Source of the DNA: an uncultured Flavobacteriales bacterium
GTDB lineage: Bacteria; Bacteroidota; Bacteroidia; Flavobacteriales_D; Crocinitomicaceae
Direction of reading: 5' to 3'
Assembly (NCBI GenBank): GCA_913046365.1
Contig: CAJWRM010000001.1
Location: 124,001 to 188,000 of the forward strand
DNA length: 64,000 nt
Shown: one piece after another, positions 45,662 through 55,700 of the stretch
Layout: each line of letters begins with the position of its first letter
Numbering within the stretch: position 1 is the stretch's first letter
Position numbers and translations under genes: made by a program
The notes under the pieces: generated by a model
Seen by the model: only the letters and a program-made list of their open reading frames with translations
Told to the model about the DNA's origin: nothing
Databases searched by the model: none

Positions 45662-48600
45662 ATGCAAAGAGCCTTTGCCTTCATTCTTTTTTTAAGCTTT
45701 TCAATAAGCTTACATGCCTCCCATGTGATGGGTGGAGAAATAACATGGAGCTGCAGCGGAGCAAACACATATGAATTTCAGCTTGTGTTCTATCGAGACT
45801 GCAATGGTGCAGAAGTAAATATTATTTCTGAAGACCTCAGGGTTTGGAACCATCCTACACTTAATTCAATAGTCTTAAATTTTATATCAAGAGAAGATAT
45901 TTCTCCTTCATGCACTGTAGTGGCAGGATCACCACCTATGCTCGAATGCGGAACAGGCAGTGCGGCTGGTAATGGAGTTGGCGCAATTGAACGGATAACA
46001 TACCGGAGTGACCCAATAAGCATAGAGGGTATTCCTCCCTCGGAAGGTTGGGTCTTTACTTATGAAAATTTTTCAAGAAGTAATGCAATTAGCAATTTAT
46101 CCGATCCATCCACATTTGGAATTACCTTGGCGGCGAAAATGTTCTCCAACCCAAATAGCATTGACAATACATGTACAGACTCTTCACCTAACTTCTTACA
46201 ATCACCTCATTTCGTTACTTGTGCAGGTTCTGAATATAGATACAATATGAATGCGATTGATCCTGATCTCGATTCACTTCATTTTCAATTTGGGATACCA
46301 TTTGATTATTTTCCCGTAGGTGTTTATGACCCTCCATCAAATCCAATGCCCGTTCCATTTGAATCTGGGTATTCATTTGACTCACCTACCCCGGATGAGA
46401 ATATAGATGTTAACAATATTTCGGCGTCAATTGACCCTTCCACAGGTGAAATCGTGTTTACAAGCTTTACCATTGGGAATTTCAATATTAAGGTCGCCGT
46501 TCAGTCTTTTAGGAATGGGGTATTAATCGGTGAGGTTGAACGAGAGATGCAGGTTGTGGTTTTGCCATGTAGCAGTGAAAACGATGCGCCTATAATTACG
46601 CCTCCATTTGCTGGTGGATTATTTGAAACAACAGTAAATGCCGGAGATTTAATTGACTTTGATCTTCTGGCAACAGACCTTGACCTTCTTCAGAATGGTG
46701 CAGCCCAAAATGTTATCATATCTGCCTCTGGACCCATGTTTGGCAATGGATATACAAGTCCTTTAGGTTGCGATATTGAACCTTGCGCTACCTTAAATAG
46801 CTTACCTCCTATCGAAGCACCTGAAAACGCAACGGCTTCTTTTTCTTGGCAAACCACCTGTGACCATTTGGTCAATCAGTTTGGGGGTATTTCTGAGATG
46901 ATTCCTTATGACTTTGTATTTAAAGTTCAAGACAATTTTTGTCAGGTTCCAAAGATAACCTACGCCACAGTCAGAATTAATGTTATGAATCCTGGAGTTC
47001 TTCAAGCGCCCAAAATAGATTGCATTCAAACAGACGTTGATGGTAACCTGACACTAAATTGGACCTCCCTAAATAATCCCTTTAGTTCTTTCGTTGAATA
47101 CGGGGTTTATTCTGTTCAAGATGGTTTATTGGCAAATCTCGTTGATGTTAATGCGAATAGTTTTCCTATCATGGGATCTACAGACACACAAGATTTTTTC
47201 CTATCGGTAACTTCTGGATGTAATGGGAATACAATAAAATACTCAGATACTATTTCCAATATCTTTCTAAACCTAAACAACCCTGGAAACGGAATGGCTC
47301 TACTAAGCTGGAATGCTCCATCAAGCACTCCATTATCCTACACGGGAGACTTCTATCATATTTATAGAGAATACCCAACTGGAGTTTTCACCCTCATTGA
47401 TAGCGTTGCAATGGGAAACAATTCGTATCAAGACACGATAGATATTTGTTCGGCATTTCTCAATTATCAAATTGTGCTTCCGGGAGCCATTTGCGATTTT
47501 ACATCAAATATCACAGGAGATGTTTTTGAGGATTTAATGACTCCAGATATACCTTTAATATTCAGTGCAGGAATAGATACAACAACGAACCTCATGCAGA
47601 TTGAGTGGAGCCAAAACCTACAAAGTGACACCTATGGATATGTGATCTATACCTTTGATGCCGCTGGTATTTTGTATGAACTTGATACCGTATGGGGAAT
47701 AGAATCAACAATATACACCTATGATGTACCATTTGAAGAAGGTCCCTTTTCATATTCAGTTGCGGCCTTTGATTCTTGCGAAACGAGTTCAGTACCTGTA
47801 ACCTATCAAACAAGTGCTAAAGCAGACGTTCACACAACTATGGTATCCTCTTCCGAAGTATTTATGTGTGAGCAAGAGGCTATTTTATCATGGACAAGCT
47901 ATGCAGGGAGCACAACTGATTTTTACGAAATTTGGAGTCTCTCTAATGGTATATGGAATTTAGAAGAAATCACTGAGGAAACAACAGCGACAATTGCTGT
48001 GAATGGAAACCAAAGCTATACGATTTACATCAATTCAATATTCATTGATGGCCACAATGCTTTTTCATCTCCTACATCATTTACAGTTCCCATTGCAGGA
48101 GACCCAGGATATAATTACCTGAAATTAGTTTCTGTAGTTGATGGAAATATTGAGTTGTATCAATATATAGATGAATCTGTGGGTATCACTGAAATCATAT
48201 TTCAGAGACGAGATTACAATGGCGCCTATGAAGAAATAGGAAGATCGGATGCAACCTCAGATGTGGTGTTCTTTATAGATGAGGATGTAGAAACAGAATT
48301 CCAGGCTTGGGAATACAGAACCAAATATATCGATAGCTGTGGTTTTGAAGGAGAATTTTCAAATGAGGCTAAAACAATATTCTTAGAAGGAGAAGCGAAT
48401 GATTACGATTACATAAATACGCTCAATTGGTCAGATTATGAAGGGTTCGATGGCGGCATAAAAGAGTACAAACTCTATAGGTCAATTAATGGCAGCTATG
48501 ACCCCACTCCTATTGCTACATTTCTACCTGATGAAAATAATTTTATTGATGACATTAATGGCATAGGTGTTCAATCTAAGGTTTGTTATCGAATAGAGGG

Positions 48601-48949
48601 TGAAGAACTTTTTAATACCTATGATTTCTCAGAAATCAGTTCTTCAAATGAACTATGCTTGAGCTACTCCTCGAAAATTTTTATTCCAAATGCTTTTACA
48701 CCAGGTGGAATCAACCCTATTTTCTTACCTGTTGTTTCGCACATAAAACCAGAAACCTACCATCTAACAATAATTAATAGATGGGGACAGCTCGTTTTTG
48801 AGAGCTTTGATCAAAATGTTGGATGGAATGGTACCATTCAAACTAATGGAAGCAAAGCCAAAAATGATGTTTATGTTTATATTTTTGAAGCCGAGGACGA
48901 CGAGGGCAACTTTATTCAAAAGAAAGGTTTCGTTTCGCTCATAAAGTAA
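45662..48949 (+). CDS. Large gliding-motility-associated (T9SS type B) protein
   Basis: I place the start at ATG 45662 (1095 residues), which gives a clean signal peptide (MQRAFAFILFLSFSISLHA then SHVMGGEI). The SHVMGGEI start of the mature protein is shared by many Bacteroidota surface proteins. The middle consists of fibronectin/Ig-like modules (repeated SYxGDFYxIYREY and EIxxF QRRDYNGAYEEI-like strands). The last 90 residues form the type B sorting domain (KIFIPNAFTPGGINPIF, LTIINRWGQLVFESFDQ). It is probably a surface adhesin. An in-frame ATG at 45644 is an alternative start. Confidence 0.85.
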   Translation: MQRAFAFILFLSFSISLHASHVMGGEITWSCSGANTYEFQLVFYRDCNGAEVNIISEDLRVWNHPTLNSIVLNFISREDISPSCTVVAGSPPMLECGTGSAAGNGVGAIERITYRSDPISIEGIPPSEGWVFTYENFSRSNAISNLSDPSTFGITLAAKMFSNPNSIDNTCTDSSPNFLQSPHFVTCAGSEYRYNMNAIDPDLDSLHFQFGIPFDYFPVGVYDPPSNPMPVPFESGYSFDSPTPDENIDVNNISASIDPSTGEIVFTSFTIGNFNIKVAVQSFRNGVLIGEVEREMQVVVLPCSSENDAPIITPPFAGGLFETTVNAGDLIDFDLLATDLDLLQNGAAQNVIISASGPMFGNGYTSPLGCDIEPCATLNSLPPIEAPENATASFSWQTTCDHLVNQFGGISEMIPYDFVFKVQDNFCQVPKITYATVRINVMNPGVLQAPKIDCIQTDVDGNLTLNWTSLNNPFSSFVEYGVYSVQDGLLANLVDVNANSFPIMGSTDTQDFFLSVTSGCNGNTIKYSDTISNIFLNLNNPGNGMALLSWNAPSSTPLSYTGDFYHIYREYPTGVFTLIDSVAMGNNSYQDTIDICSAFLNYQIVLPGAICDFTSNITGDVFEDLMTPDIPLIFSAGIDTTTNLMQIEWSQNLQSDTYGYVIYTFDAAGILYELDTVWGIESTIYTYDVPFEEGPFSYSVAAFDSCETSSVPVTYQTSAKADVHTTMVSSSEVFMCEQEAILSWTSYAGSTTDFYEIWSLSNGIWNLEEITEETTATIAVNGNQSYTIYINSIFIDGHNAFSSPTSFTVPIAGDPGYNYLKLVSVVDGNIELYQYIDESVGITEIIFQRRDYNGAYEEIGRSDATSDVVFFIDEDVETEFQAWEYRTKYIDSCGFEGEFSNEAKTIFLEGEANDYDYINTLNWSDYEGFDGGIKEYKLYRSINGSYDPTPIATFLPDENNFIDDINGIGVQSKVCYRIEGEELFNTYDFSEISSSNELCLSYSSKIFIPNAFTPGGINPIFLPVVSHIKPETYHLTIINRWGQLVFESFDQNVGWNGTIQTNGSKAKNDVYVYIFEAEDDEGNFIQKKGFVSLIK

Positions 48950-48962
48950 AATGAACACCTTT

Positions 48963-49880
48963 TTAAGTACCTAACCTAGAGCATAACTCCTCTAATAAAT
49001 GGGGAACAGAAATAAATTCATTACCATCACCCACCTTATAGCTACCATGCCAGGGCCTTGTCTTATTGATTTCTGTAGCACCAAACAAACCAATGACATT
49101 AGCACCGAAAAAAGAAGCAAGATGCATTGCTCCACTGTCATTAGCCAATACAAATTTCGCTTCACGCATAACATAGGCAGAAACAGATAGTGTATTACTC
49201 AAAACAAGAATATCTGGAAAATCATTACAGCATCGGGTATAATCACTTTCAGAGACAACAGCCACGATCTTTGTTTCGGAATACTTGACACAGAAGTCAT
49301 TCCAAAATGGCCATTCCTTATTTTTGCCTTTATGCAAATTCGTAGCGTAAGGACAAATAACAATATACTCTTCTTTTATTTTTTCTTCAATAAGATTTTG
49401 ACCTAGAGCAACACTTTTTTCATCGATAGGAATAAAACTATCGAAGGACGATGCATCCAAATCTTCCTTTAAATATCCTTTCGCTAGATCAAAGTAATTT
49501 TCAACAGTGTGTAGCTCATCATTATAAGCAAGACTTTGGCGAGAAAGAAAATGATAACCTATGGTATATATCCCAGCAAGTCTCATTGGAGCAAGAGAAG
49601 ATAATGTTTTCGGGCAAAGTAAACCCACATCAAAATTATACTCACGATAAAAACGATAAGACCATTTTGAATTCTTGATTTCAGGACTCGAAACAATATT
49701 TAGATCTGTGCCAGAGAACAATTCTTTCGCCCAAGGGTGACCCAAACAGACAAAATCAACTCCCCTATTTTGCAGCGCAAGGAGCATTGGATAGGTCATT
49801 AGCGTATCACCAATCCAGTTTGGAAGCCGAACAATTAGCTTAGCATCTTGAATATGTTTTGTAGATAATGAGGAATTCAC
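48963..49880 (-). CDS. GT9-family glycosyltransferase
   Basis: The 305-residue protein belongs to the ADP-heptose:LPS heptosyltransferase family (GT9). Motifs are IVRLPNWIGDTLMTYPML at the N-terminus, PYATNLHKGKNKEWPFWNDF, and the C-terminal FVLANDSGAMHLASFFGANV followed by GLFGATEINKTRPW. It probably adds a sugar to lipopolysaccharide or another surface glycan, but the donor is not certain. Confidence 0.88.
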   Translation of the reverse strand: MNSSLSTKHIQDAKLIVRLPNWIGDTLMTYPMLLALQNRGVDFVCLGHPWAKELFSGTDLNIVSSPEIKNSKWSYRFYREYNFDVGLLCPKTLSSLAPMRLAGIYTIGYHFLSRQSLAYNDELHTVENYFDLAKGYLKEDLDASSFDSFIPIDEKSVALGQNLIEEKIKEEYIVICPYATNLHKGKNKEWPFWNDFCVKYSETKIVAVVSESDYTRCCNDFPDILVLSNTLSVSAYVMREAKFVLANDSGAMHLASFFGANVIGLFGATEINKTRPWHGSYKVGDGNEFISVPHLLEELCSRLGT

Positions 49881-49975
49881 AATTAAAATTAAAATTAATC
49901 AAAACCTTAATGAGAGCCGCAATGTAAAATGATTGGTAAGACTTATTTTGTTCGCTGATAAAATAGAAACAAAGG

Positions 49976-51187
49976 TTAAGACAATACCTCTTTTACTTTA
50001 TCTGCCGCTTCTTGTAAAAGTACTGCTGAATGCACATTCAAACCAGAATCATCAATCAATTTTTTCGCTTCAACCGCATTGGTGCCTTGCAGGCGAACAA
50101 TAATTGGAACAGGAATCTCTCCCATGTTCTTGTAGGCGTCAACAACACCTTGAGCAACGCGATCACATCGAACGATTCCACCGAAAATATTTATTAAAAT
50201 TGCTTTAACATTCGGATCCTTTAGGATAATATGAAATGCCTTTTCCACACGTTCTGCATTGGCCGTTCCTCCAACATCTAAGAAGTTTGCTGGATTCCCA
50301 CCAGAAAGCTTTATAATATCCATTGTAGCCATTGCAAGTCCGGCACCATTCACCATACATCCAACATTGCCGTCAAGCTTCACGAAATTTAAACCAACCT
50401 CATCAGCTTCAACCTCTGTTGGATCTTCCTCGGTTTTATCTCGCATTTCTGCATAATCCGGATGGCGAAATAAACCATTACCATCTAGCGTAACCTTTGA
50501 GTCAACTGCTATTATTTTATCATCTGCTGTCTTGAATAAAGGATTGATTTCAAACATAGATGCATCAATACCTATGTATGCCTTGTACAATGAAGCAACG
50601 AACTTCACCATTCCTTTGAACGCCGTTCCTGACAAACCTAAATTAAAGGCGATTTTACGTGCTTGAAAACCTTGTAGACCTAAATGAGGATCAATAAACT
50701 CTTTATAAATCTTGTCTGGAGTATGCTCGGCAACATGCTCAATATCCATCCCTCCTTCAGTAGAATATACAATTACATTCTTACCTTCCTCTCGGTCTAA
50801 AAGAACGGACATATAGAATTCCTTAATTTCTGACGGTCCAGGATAATATACATCCTGAGCTATAAGTACCTTATTTACTTTTTTAGCTTTGCCGTTAGTT
50901 TGAATGGTTTCCAAATGACCTCCTAAAATACCTTTAACTGTATCTTCAACTTTATCAATTCCTTTCGCAAGAACAACGCCATGAGAACCTGTTTCCTCCA
51001 CGGTTCCTTTTCCACGCCCTCCAGCATGAATCTGGGCCTTCACGACAAACCAGCTCGTTCCTGTTTCATCACTCAGCTTTTGCGCTGCAGCGACTGCGTC
51101 TTCTACTTTGTCAACCACTACTCCTTCTTGAATAGCGACTCCGTAAGTTTTTAAGATTGATTTCCCCTGATACTCGTGTAGATTCAT
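49976..51187 (-). CDS. sucC: Succinyl-CoA synthetase beta subunit
   Basis: The 403-residue subunit of the TCA-cycle enzyme couples succinyl-CoA to succinate with ADP or GDP phosphorylation. It starts MNLHEYQGKSILKTYGV and has the ATP-grasp segment KAQIHAGGRGKGTVEE and FEINPLFKT. The C-terminal CoA-ligase part contains NIFGGIVRCDRVAQGVVDAY and VRLQGTNAVEAKKLI. sucD is not adjacent. The gene lies 63 bases downstream of accC with its own candidate promoter. Confidence 0.97.
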   Translation of the reverse strand: MNLHEYQGKSILKTYGVAIQEGVVVDKVEDAVAAAQKLSDETGTSWFVVKAQIHAGGRGKGTVEETGSHGVVLAKGIDKVEDTVKGILGGHLETIQTNGKAKKVNKVLIAQDVYYPGPSEIKEFYMSVLLDREEGKNVIVYSTEGGMDIEHVAEHTPDKIYKEFIDPHLGLQGFQARKIAFNLGLSGTAFKGMVKFVASLYKAYIGIDASMFEINPLFKTADDKIIAVDSKVTLDGNGLFRHPDYAEMRDKTEEDPTEVEADEVGLNFVKLDGNVGCMVNGAGLAMATMDIIKLSGGNPANFLDVGGTANAERVEKAFHIILKDPNVKAILINIFGGIVRCDRVAQGVVDAYKNMGEIPVPIIVRLQGTNAVEAKKLIDDSGLNVHSAVLLQEAADKVKEVLS

Positions 51188-51205
51188 AAGTCAAATTTTG
51201 TTAGG

Positions 51206-51213
51206 CAAAAATA
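51206..51213 (-). promoter_or_regulatory. Candidate -7 element of sucC
   Basis: TATTTTTG on the reverse strand fits TAnnTTTG and ends 18 nt before the sucC ATG, so the gene probably has a promoter apart from accC. Confidence 0.4.
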
Positions 51214-51250
51214 ATTTATTTAAATGAATATAAGCTTGCGATTCCTTTAA

Positions 51251-52738
51251 TTATTTATTCCCACTCCTTTTCCAAGAAGAAGTGATGTATCGCGAGCTAA
51301 AATCCTTGTTCTTTAGATCTATTTCCCTGCTCCATATTTGTTCTATGGCTGCTTCTAGCGCCTCACCCTCTTCTTTCAATTCTTGATGCAATATAGTGGG
51401 ATCTGGAAGATACTTTTGGATAAAGTTAGTATCAAAATCACCGCTTCTAAAGCTTGGATGCTGAAGGACAAATTTTCCAAAATCTAAAGTGGTATTTACT
51501 CCCGATATTTGATAATTATCAATAGCATTTATGGTGTTCTCTATACATGTTTGACGATCTTCACCCCACACGACTAACTTCGCGAGCATGGGATCGTAAT
51601 AAACTGGAATTTCCATACCCTCCTCAAAAGCGTCATCCACCCTTACATTCATTCCTGTCGGTCTTCTGTATTTATTCAGTGTTCCTATATCTGGGGTAAA
51701 ACCGCTTCTTGCATCTTCCGCGTATACTCGGACTTCAATGGCATGACCATGAATGGCTAAATCATCCTGTCTGAGTGGAAGATTTTCTCCGCGTGCAACA
51801 CGAATCTGCCATTCTACGAGATCAACTCCAGATATTTTTTCTGTTACAGGATGTTCCACCTGCAAACGCGTATTCATTTCCAAAAAATAAAAATCTAAAG
51901 AAGCATCTAGTAGAAATTCTACTGTTCCTGCTCCAGAATAATTACATGCTTTACATACAGCCAATGCAGCAGCGCCCATTTCATCTCTCATTTTAGGGGT
52001 TAAGACAGCACTTGGGGCTTCTTCAACAACTTTTTGATGACGTCTCTGTACCGAACACTCTCTTTCAAACAAATGCACCATGTTTCCATGATTGTCAGCA
52101 AAAACTTGAATCTCTATATGTCGAGGTTTAGTTACAAACTTCTCAATAAAAACTGCATCATCCGAAAAAGAAGACATGGCCTCATTTTGCGCCATCTGCA
52201 TTTGTTCTTCAAACTCTTCTTCACCATGAACAAGACGCATACCCTTTCCTCCTCCTCCAGCTGAAGCTTTTATCAAAACGGGATATCCAATATCCTTGGC
52301 AATGGCCTTAGCTGCCTTTACATCTGTGATTGCCTCATCTACGCCAGGTACCAAAGGAACGCCAAAGTCTTTAACCGCCTGCTTTGCCTTTAGCTTATCT
52401 CCCATAACCTCCATAGACTCAGGAGATGGACCTATAAGAATAACTCCAGCAGCTTTCAGTTTTCTAGCAAAATCAGCGTTTTCGGAAAGGAAGCCATAAC
52501 CGGGATGCACTGCATCTACATTTAGTGCTTTGCAGGCTTCTATAATTTTATCTTGTCGCAGATAGCTTTCGGATGATGGACTCGCTCCTAAATGCACGGA
52601 TTCATCAGCTTCTTTTACATGTGGTGCATTTTGATCTGCATCAGAGTAAACAGCCACACTTTTAATGTTCATTTGTTTTAAGGATCGAATTACCCTTCTC
52701 GCAATTTCTCCTCTATTCGCTATTAATACTTTTTCCAT
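51251..52738 (-). CDS. accC: Biotin carboxylase subunit (acetyl- or acyl-CoA carboxylase)
   Basis: The 495-residue biotin carboxylase carboxylates the biotin carrier. Its ATP-grasp motifs KVLIANRGEIARRVIRSL, IKASAGGGGKGMRLVHGEEE and VEFLLDASLDFYFLEMNTR are intact. It is about 45 residues longer than E. coli AccC, with a C-terminal extension (about 450-495, including AAIEQIWSREIDL). The longer form is often the alpha part of propionyl-CoA or other acyl-CoA carboxylases. accB and the beta subunit are not adjacent, so its partner is unresolved. Confidence 0.88.
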   Translation of the reverse strand: MEKVLIANRGEIARRVIRSLKQMNIKSVAVYSDADQNAPHVKEADESVHLGASPSSESYLRQDKIIEACKALNVDAVHPGYGFLSENADFARKLKAAGVILIGPSPESMEVMGDKLKAKQAVKDFGVPLVPGVDEAITDVKAAKAIAKDIGYPVLIKASAGGGGKGMRLVHGEEEFEEQMQMAQNEAMSSFSDDAVFIEKFVTKPRHIEIQVFADNHGNMVHLFERECSVQRRHQKVVEEAPSAVLTPKMRDEMGAAALAVCKACNYSGAGTVEFLLDASLDFYFLEMNTRLQVEHPVTEKISGVDLVEWQIRVARGENLPLRQDDLAIHGHAIEVRVYAEDARSGFTPDIGTLNKYRRPTGMNVRVDDAFEEGMEIPVYYDPMLAKLVVWGEDRQTCIENTINAIDNYQISGVNTTLDFGKFVLQHPSFRSGDFDTNFIQKYLPDPTILHQELKEEGEALEAAIEQIWSREIDLKNKDFSSRYITSSWKRSGNK

Positions 52739-52750
52739 GTCTTATCGTTT

Positions 52751-55700
52751 TTAGGAATCTATTTTAGTGAGTTTGTTTTTATTCTTTCTTAAATACCTTC
52801 TTTTACTTTTCGGTCTGAAAATATCAAAAAAGTATTGAATAAGCTTAAAATCGTCAATATTCGTAAAGTCTTCTTGATAGCTTAATCCTGCGCCTTGTGT
52901 CGATGGTTTTTGACCTGACTCGTCGGTACCAATATTATAGGGGTCTGATTCACTAAATGCCGTAGCACGAAAAGTACCGGATTCATTGATTAAATATTCT
53001 ACAAAAAGGTCTCCAATTGGAATATAACTCGAGGTTTCACTAGAGCCTGTAGAATCCTCTTCTAAGCCAAAATTCCCTGAAACAATTAGACGGTCATTGA
53101 AAAACCTTTTAGAAATACCAAATTCTATCAAATCTATACCAACTAAATCATTGTCCATAATAGAGTTGAAATTTAAGTCGTATTCCTGACTAACCTCACT
53201 TAACAAGGCATTCACTTGTGATTCTGCAAGATCTTTAGCTGCCGATGCATGCGCTTCAATGGAACTATTGAGCGGCTGGAAAGAGCGTAGTAAAAGAAGT
53301 GAGAAAAACTGTTTGCTCAACTCACTTTCTTCACTGATTACCTCATTGAGTAAGGTCTTTCCTGTTTCCGGTGCATTAGGGGCCTTTATATCAAAGCTAA
53401 TTTGGGGTGCCATCAATGTCTCATCAAGGTTCAGATAACAATCTATTTTTTGATTCTTCATTTGTCTACTTTCTTGCTCTGACATTACGATCTCAGGAGC
53501 CAAATCTTTTAGTGAAACCTTAGGGATTGAAAAAGAAGTCACCAAATCAATATCTGCATCATATGGGTTTCCTGTCCAAGAAATTGTTGAACCCTTCTCA
53601 ATGTCAAACTTTTGTTTGATAACGCCCATTGCAAAATTATAGTTGCTACCCTCTGAAATTTTATAGGTACCGTTTAAATCAATTTTATAAAAAGGATCAA
53701 GTTTCATATTTATATTTCCGGAGCCATGCGCTAGAATCTGATCTCCAATTGAAGGGTCAAAAATAATATTGAGCTGCGCTTTTGGGTTTAGGTTAAAGTT
53801 TAAATCCAAATCTAATCCTGTAAAATCAAACTTTTTTTCGAGTTCTGAGCTTAACTCTAGATTACTTTTAAATTGTACAAACTCAAAATCTTCATCAATA
53901 TCGGAAGAACCATACATAGGAAAGTTGATTACCGTGTTTTCTTGAGTCGTCATGTTTACGGTAATCGTCATATTTTCACCATATCCTGAAATATTAGCAT
54001 CCCCACGTCCATATACTTTACCAAAATAAGAGTCTCCATCTTGATATTCCGTATCAAGGATTAAAAACTGATTCAGAGGCGCATACCCAAAAGGGAAACT
54101 TGTTCGCCACTTAGTAATGTCATTTTCAAAATTGATTTGAACGTCATAAGACCAATCGAGAAAATTAGAATGAAATACTGAACCTGTAATTGAACCTGTA
54201 TTACCCTCTGGGTCTGTAAACGGAACGTTATTTAGAGCAAAGAGCTCTTCATCTATGTCAATCTTACCATCCACGTAGTAATCTACCCCAAGTAATTCAA
54301 TCTTGACATGAACGTCATCCAGTGTCAAATCCCCCTTAAGTTTGGGCTCATACCATTTTCCATTCACATGAACAGAACCGTCCAAATTTCCAGTTATGTT
54401 ATTCATTAGCTCAGGATCCAATAAGACATTTATAAATGATACATCCGTATTGTCAAAGCTCAAATCCACTTCGAGATTATTATCTCTCGTGAAATAATCT
54501 CCTGTCAGATTAAATGTCGTCAATCCATCTACCTTCAAATCCCCTTTCAAATCAATGGAGTTTTTCTCTCTATCCCAAGTTGTTTTAAGCGACATGTCCC
54601 CTATTGACTCTTCAGCCAAATGAAATCCTTCTAAACTTAACTTGCCTGTATAATTAAAATTATCAGTGGGGTTCGTAAATTTAGACTCTCCAGAAAGCAA
54701 TCCTTCCAAACTTCTCTCTAAACCAAGAATTGAACTTATTTCTGAAACGTCAACATTTTCAATATTCACATATAAAGTATCAAAGTCATTTTCAGACAAA
54801 CAACCTTCGATTCTAATATTTTGTTCTACTCTATTTAGTTCAAATTTTTCTACGTGGAGATCTTCAGTAGTAATAGAAAATTCAGACTCATTAACAATTG
54901 CCCAGCGAATAGAGTCCAAGGAAAAGAAAGAAGGTTGTAGTAAAATTTTTACATGATCTTGATCATGAATCGTTGTTTCCCAATCTACCTTGGAATATTC
55001 CTCTGTTCCTCGCTCCCATGACAATTGACTTTCTAATAACCCTTCAGAACCATGGGTGTAAAACTCAATCAAATTAAACCTTAAAGAATCTTTATACGAC
55101 ATGAAATCTACAAGGTAATCGGCAAATATACTGTCACTATGTAGTCTTTGTGCTCCAGTAAGGCCACTTATTAAAATATCATTTATTCTAATTTCGGAAG
55201 ACTCAACATCTAAATCTAGATCTCTTGAAAAAGCATTATACTTCCCAACAATCTTAGACGATGAATCTACATAAAGTCCTGGTACAAAAAAATTGAGCAA
55301 GTGATCCGAGGATTTACCAATTATATTAAATTCAACAGTATGATCCATACGTTCATAGGAAGAAAGTATTTCATTTTCCTTTCCGACTTTTATACTTGGT
55401 AAGATAACCGCTAGGTCGTTGTAAAAATTTGAAACTAAAGCATCCCATTCAAAATTACCGCTTATTTGCGCATCAAAGAATGTGCTTTCTAAAGTATAGC
55501 GGTACATTTCCTCTTCAGAAAAAACGCCAATATCTAAATGACTTGTTTTTAAAGAGTCCATCCCTCGGAAATAAACCAAATCATCACACATAACATGCCC
55601 TCCCCAATCTAAATCTGTTTTTCCATTCAAATCAAATCTTATATTTCCCATAAAAAAGGACGTGTCCTGAGTGTAGTTCAAAGCATCTAAATCTAATTGA

